Shown here: positions 6,224-6,513 of the stretch, piece by piece | Position numbering within the stretch: the stretch's first letter is position 1 | Layout of the letters: each line of letters starts with the position of its first letter | DNA from: Chryseobacterium gleum | Lineage (GTDB): Bacteria; Bacteroidota; Bacteroidia; Flavobacteriales_D; Sanyastnellaceae | Direction of reading: 5' to 3' | DNA length: 6,513 nucleotides | Assembly (NCBI GenBank): GCA_943330925.2 | Contig: CALQJP020000145.1 | Span: 1-6,513 of the forward strand | The notes under the pieces: model-generated | Databases searched by the model: none | What the model was told of the DNA's origin: nothing | What the model saw: only the letters and a program-made list of their open reading frames with translations | Program-made: the position numbers and the translations under genes

Positions 6224-6271
6224 GCCGGTGCCCGAGCGTCGCCTAGCGCCGATGCCCGAGCGAAGCCGAGG
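6224..6271. repeat. 24-bp imperfect tandem repeat straddling the EamA stop codon
   Basis: GCCGGTGCCCGAGCG (6224-6238) recurs as GCCGATGCCCGAGCG (6248-6262), one mismatch in 15. The following nine bases are more diverged, giving two adjacent 24-bp units with five differences in total. The stop codon of the EamA-family gene (6245-6243) lies in the first unit; the second encodes the last residues of the protein. The sequence is much more GC-rich than the flanking genes. Confidence 0.65.
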
Positions 6272-6513
6272 GCCTGCTTACAAGATAGACGCCCGCCACG
6301 ATCATCATCGCGCATCCAATCTTAAACCAGCTGATATCGCGCGTGTAATCGCGCTCCACCACCGAGGCCAACAACAGCGCAAAAATTCCGGCGAAAACGG
6401 GTTGCAGGTAGATATACGAACTGGCGATGGTCGGCGACAACCGATGAATCGCCAGGATGTTGAATAGGTAAGTCAGAAACGTGGTGCACACAATTACAAA
6501 CACAACACAGAAC
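6243..6513 (-). CDS. EamA/DMT-superfamily inner-membrane transporter, C-terminal part (cut by window edge)
   Basis: The last 89 residues of a drug/metabolite-transporter family permease; the start lies beyond the window, and the frame is open to position 6512. The segment contains three hydrophobic helices: the opening VVFVIVCTTFLTYLFNILAI, then YLQPVFAGIFALLLASVV, then FKIGCAMMIVAGVYLV. It also has the family signature LSPTIASSYIYLQPVFAGIF followed by an acidic residue (ASVVER), matching the end of the second EamA repeat. Substrates of this family are diverse (amino acids, metabolites, drugs) and cannot be read from this fragment. The final tail SRPSASLGHRR is not typical and is encoded by a GC-rich tandem repeat. 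It precedes the TPP-regulated receptor on the same strand, but a separate promoter and 166 bp lie between them, so a link to thiamin is not shown. Confidence 0.9.
   Translation of the reverse strand, partial: FCVVFVIVCTTFLTYLFNILAIHRLSPTIASSYIYLQPVFAGIFALLLASVVERDYTRDISWFKIGCAMMIVAGVYLVSRPSASLGHRR

Noticed and set aside
6109..6315. Minus-strand 68-codon frame overlapping the EamA gene end
   Set aside because: It overlaps the clear EamA frame out of phase and reads Arg/Ala-rich sequence from the GC-rich repeats.
5974..6467. Overlapping plus-strand open frames across the riboswitch and EamA end
   Set aside because: They run across a structured RNA leader and antisense to the EamA coding sequence, and they resemble no protein family.
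1..6513. CRISPR array, tRNA or rRNA gene, insertion sequence or phage genes
   Set aside because: I saw no regularly spaced direct repeats, no tRNA cloverleaf or rRNA signature, and no transposase, integrase or phage protein in any frame.

Overview
The window looks like a chromosomal segment from a member of the Bacteroidota. The evidence is the absence of Shine-Dalgarno sequences before the genes, promoter-like elements resembling the Bacteroidota -33/-7 pattern (TTG ... TAnnTTTG), a TPP-riboswitch-controlled TonB receptor of the type known in this phylum, and an alaS / M23 peptidase / MerR neighbourhood that I recall as common there. I cannot name the genus or order.

Layout. Positions 1-1258 (minus) carry the N-terminal half of alanyl-tRNA synthetase, cut by the window edge. 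A 116-bp divergent intergenic region holds two mirror-image promoter-like boxes (TACATTCGCGC). From 1375 to 3648 (plus) there is a compact three-gene run: a membrane-anchored M23/LytM peptidase, a small MerR-type DNA-binding protein and the ribosome-assembly GTPase RsgA. The gaps are 15 and 18 bp, so it is probably an operon. RsgA ends 12 bp from the stop codon of a convergent gene, a 751-residue TonB-dependent outer-membrane receptor (3661-5916, minus). That gene has a roughly 160-nt leader containing a clear TPP (THI-box) riboswitch, a strong downstream hairpin, and a promoter whose predicted start falls at the first base of the aptamer. Upstream of it on the same strand are a 166-bp GC-rich, repeat-bearing spacer and the C-terminal part of an EamA/DMT-family transporter that enters from beyond the window.

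How the parts fit. The riboswitch points to uptake of thiamin or a thiamin precursor or phosphate: when cellular TPP is high the leader should shut down receptor synthesis. No inner-membrane partner (PnuT) or thiamin pyrophosphokinase lies downstream, so the receptor appears to be a stand-alone member of the TPP regulon here. The alaS/M23/MerR/rsgA block is housekeeping (translation, ribosome assembly, cell-wall hydrolysis).

I do not see an entirely new system. The most interesting points are the leader of the receptor gene, which has an unusual expression platform, a four-copy heptanucleotide tandem repeat inside the receptor coding sequence, the mirrored divergent promoters, and a 24-bp tandem repeat that straddles the stop codon of the EamA gene.
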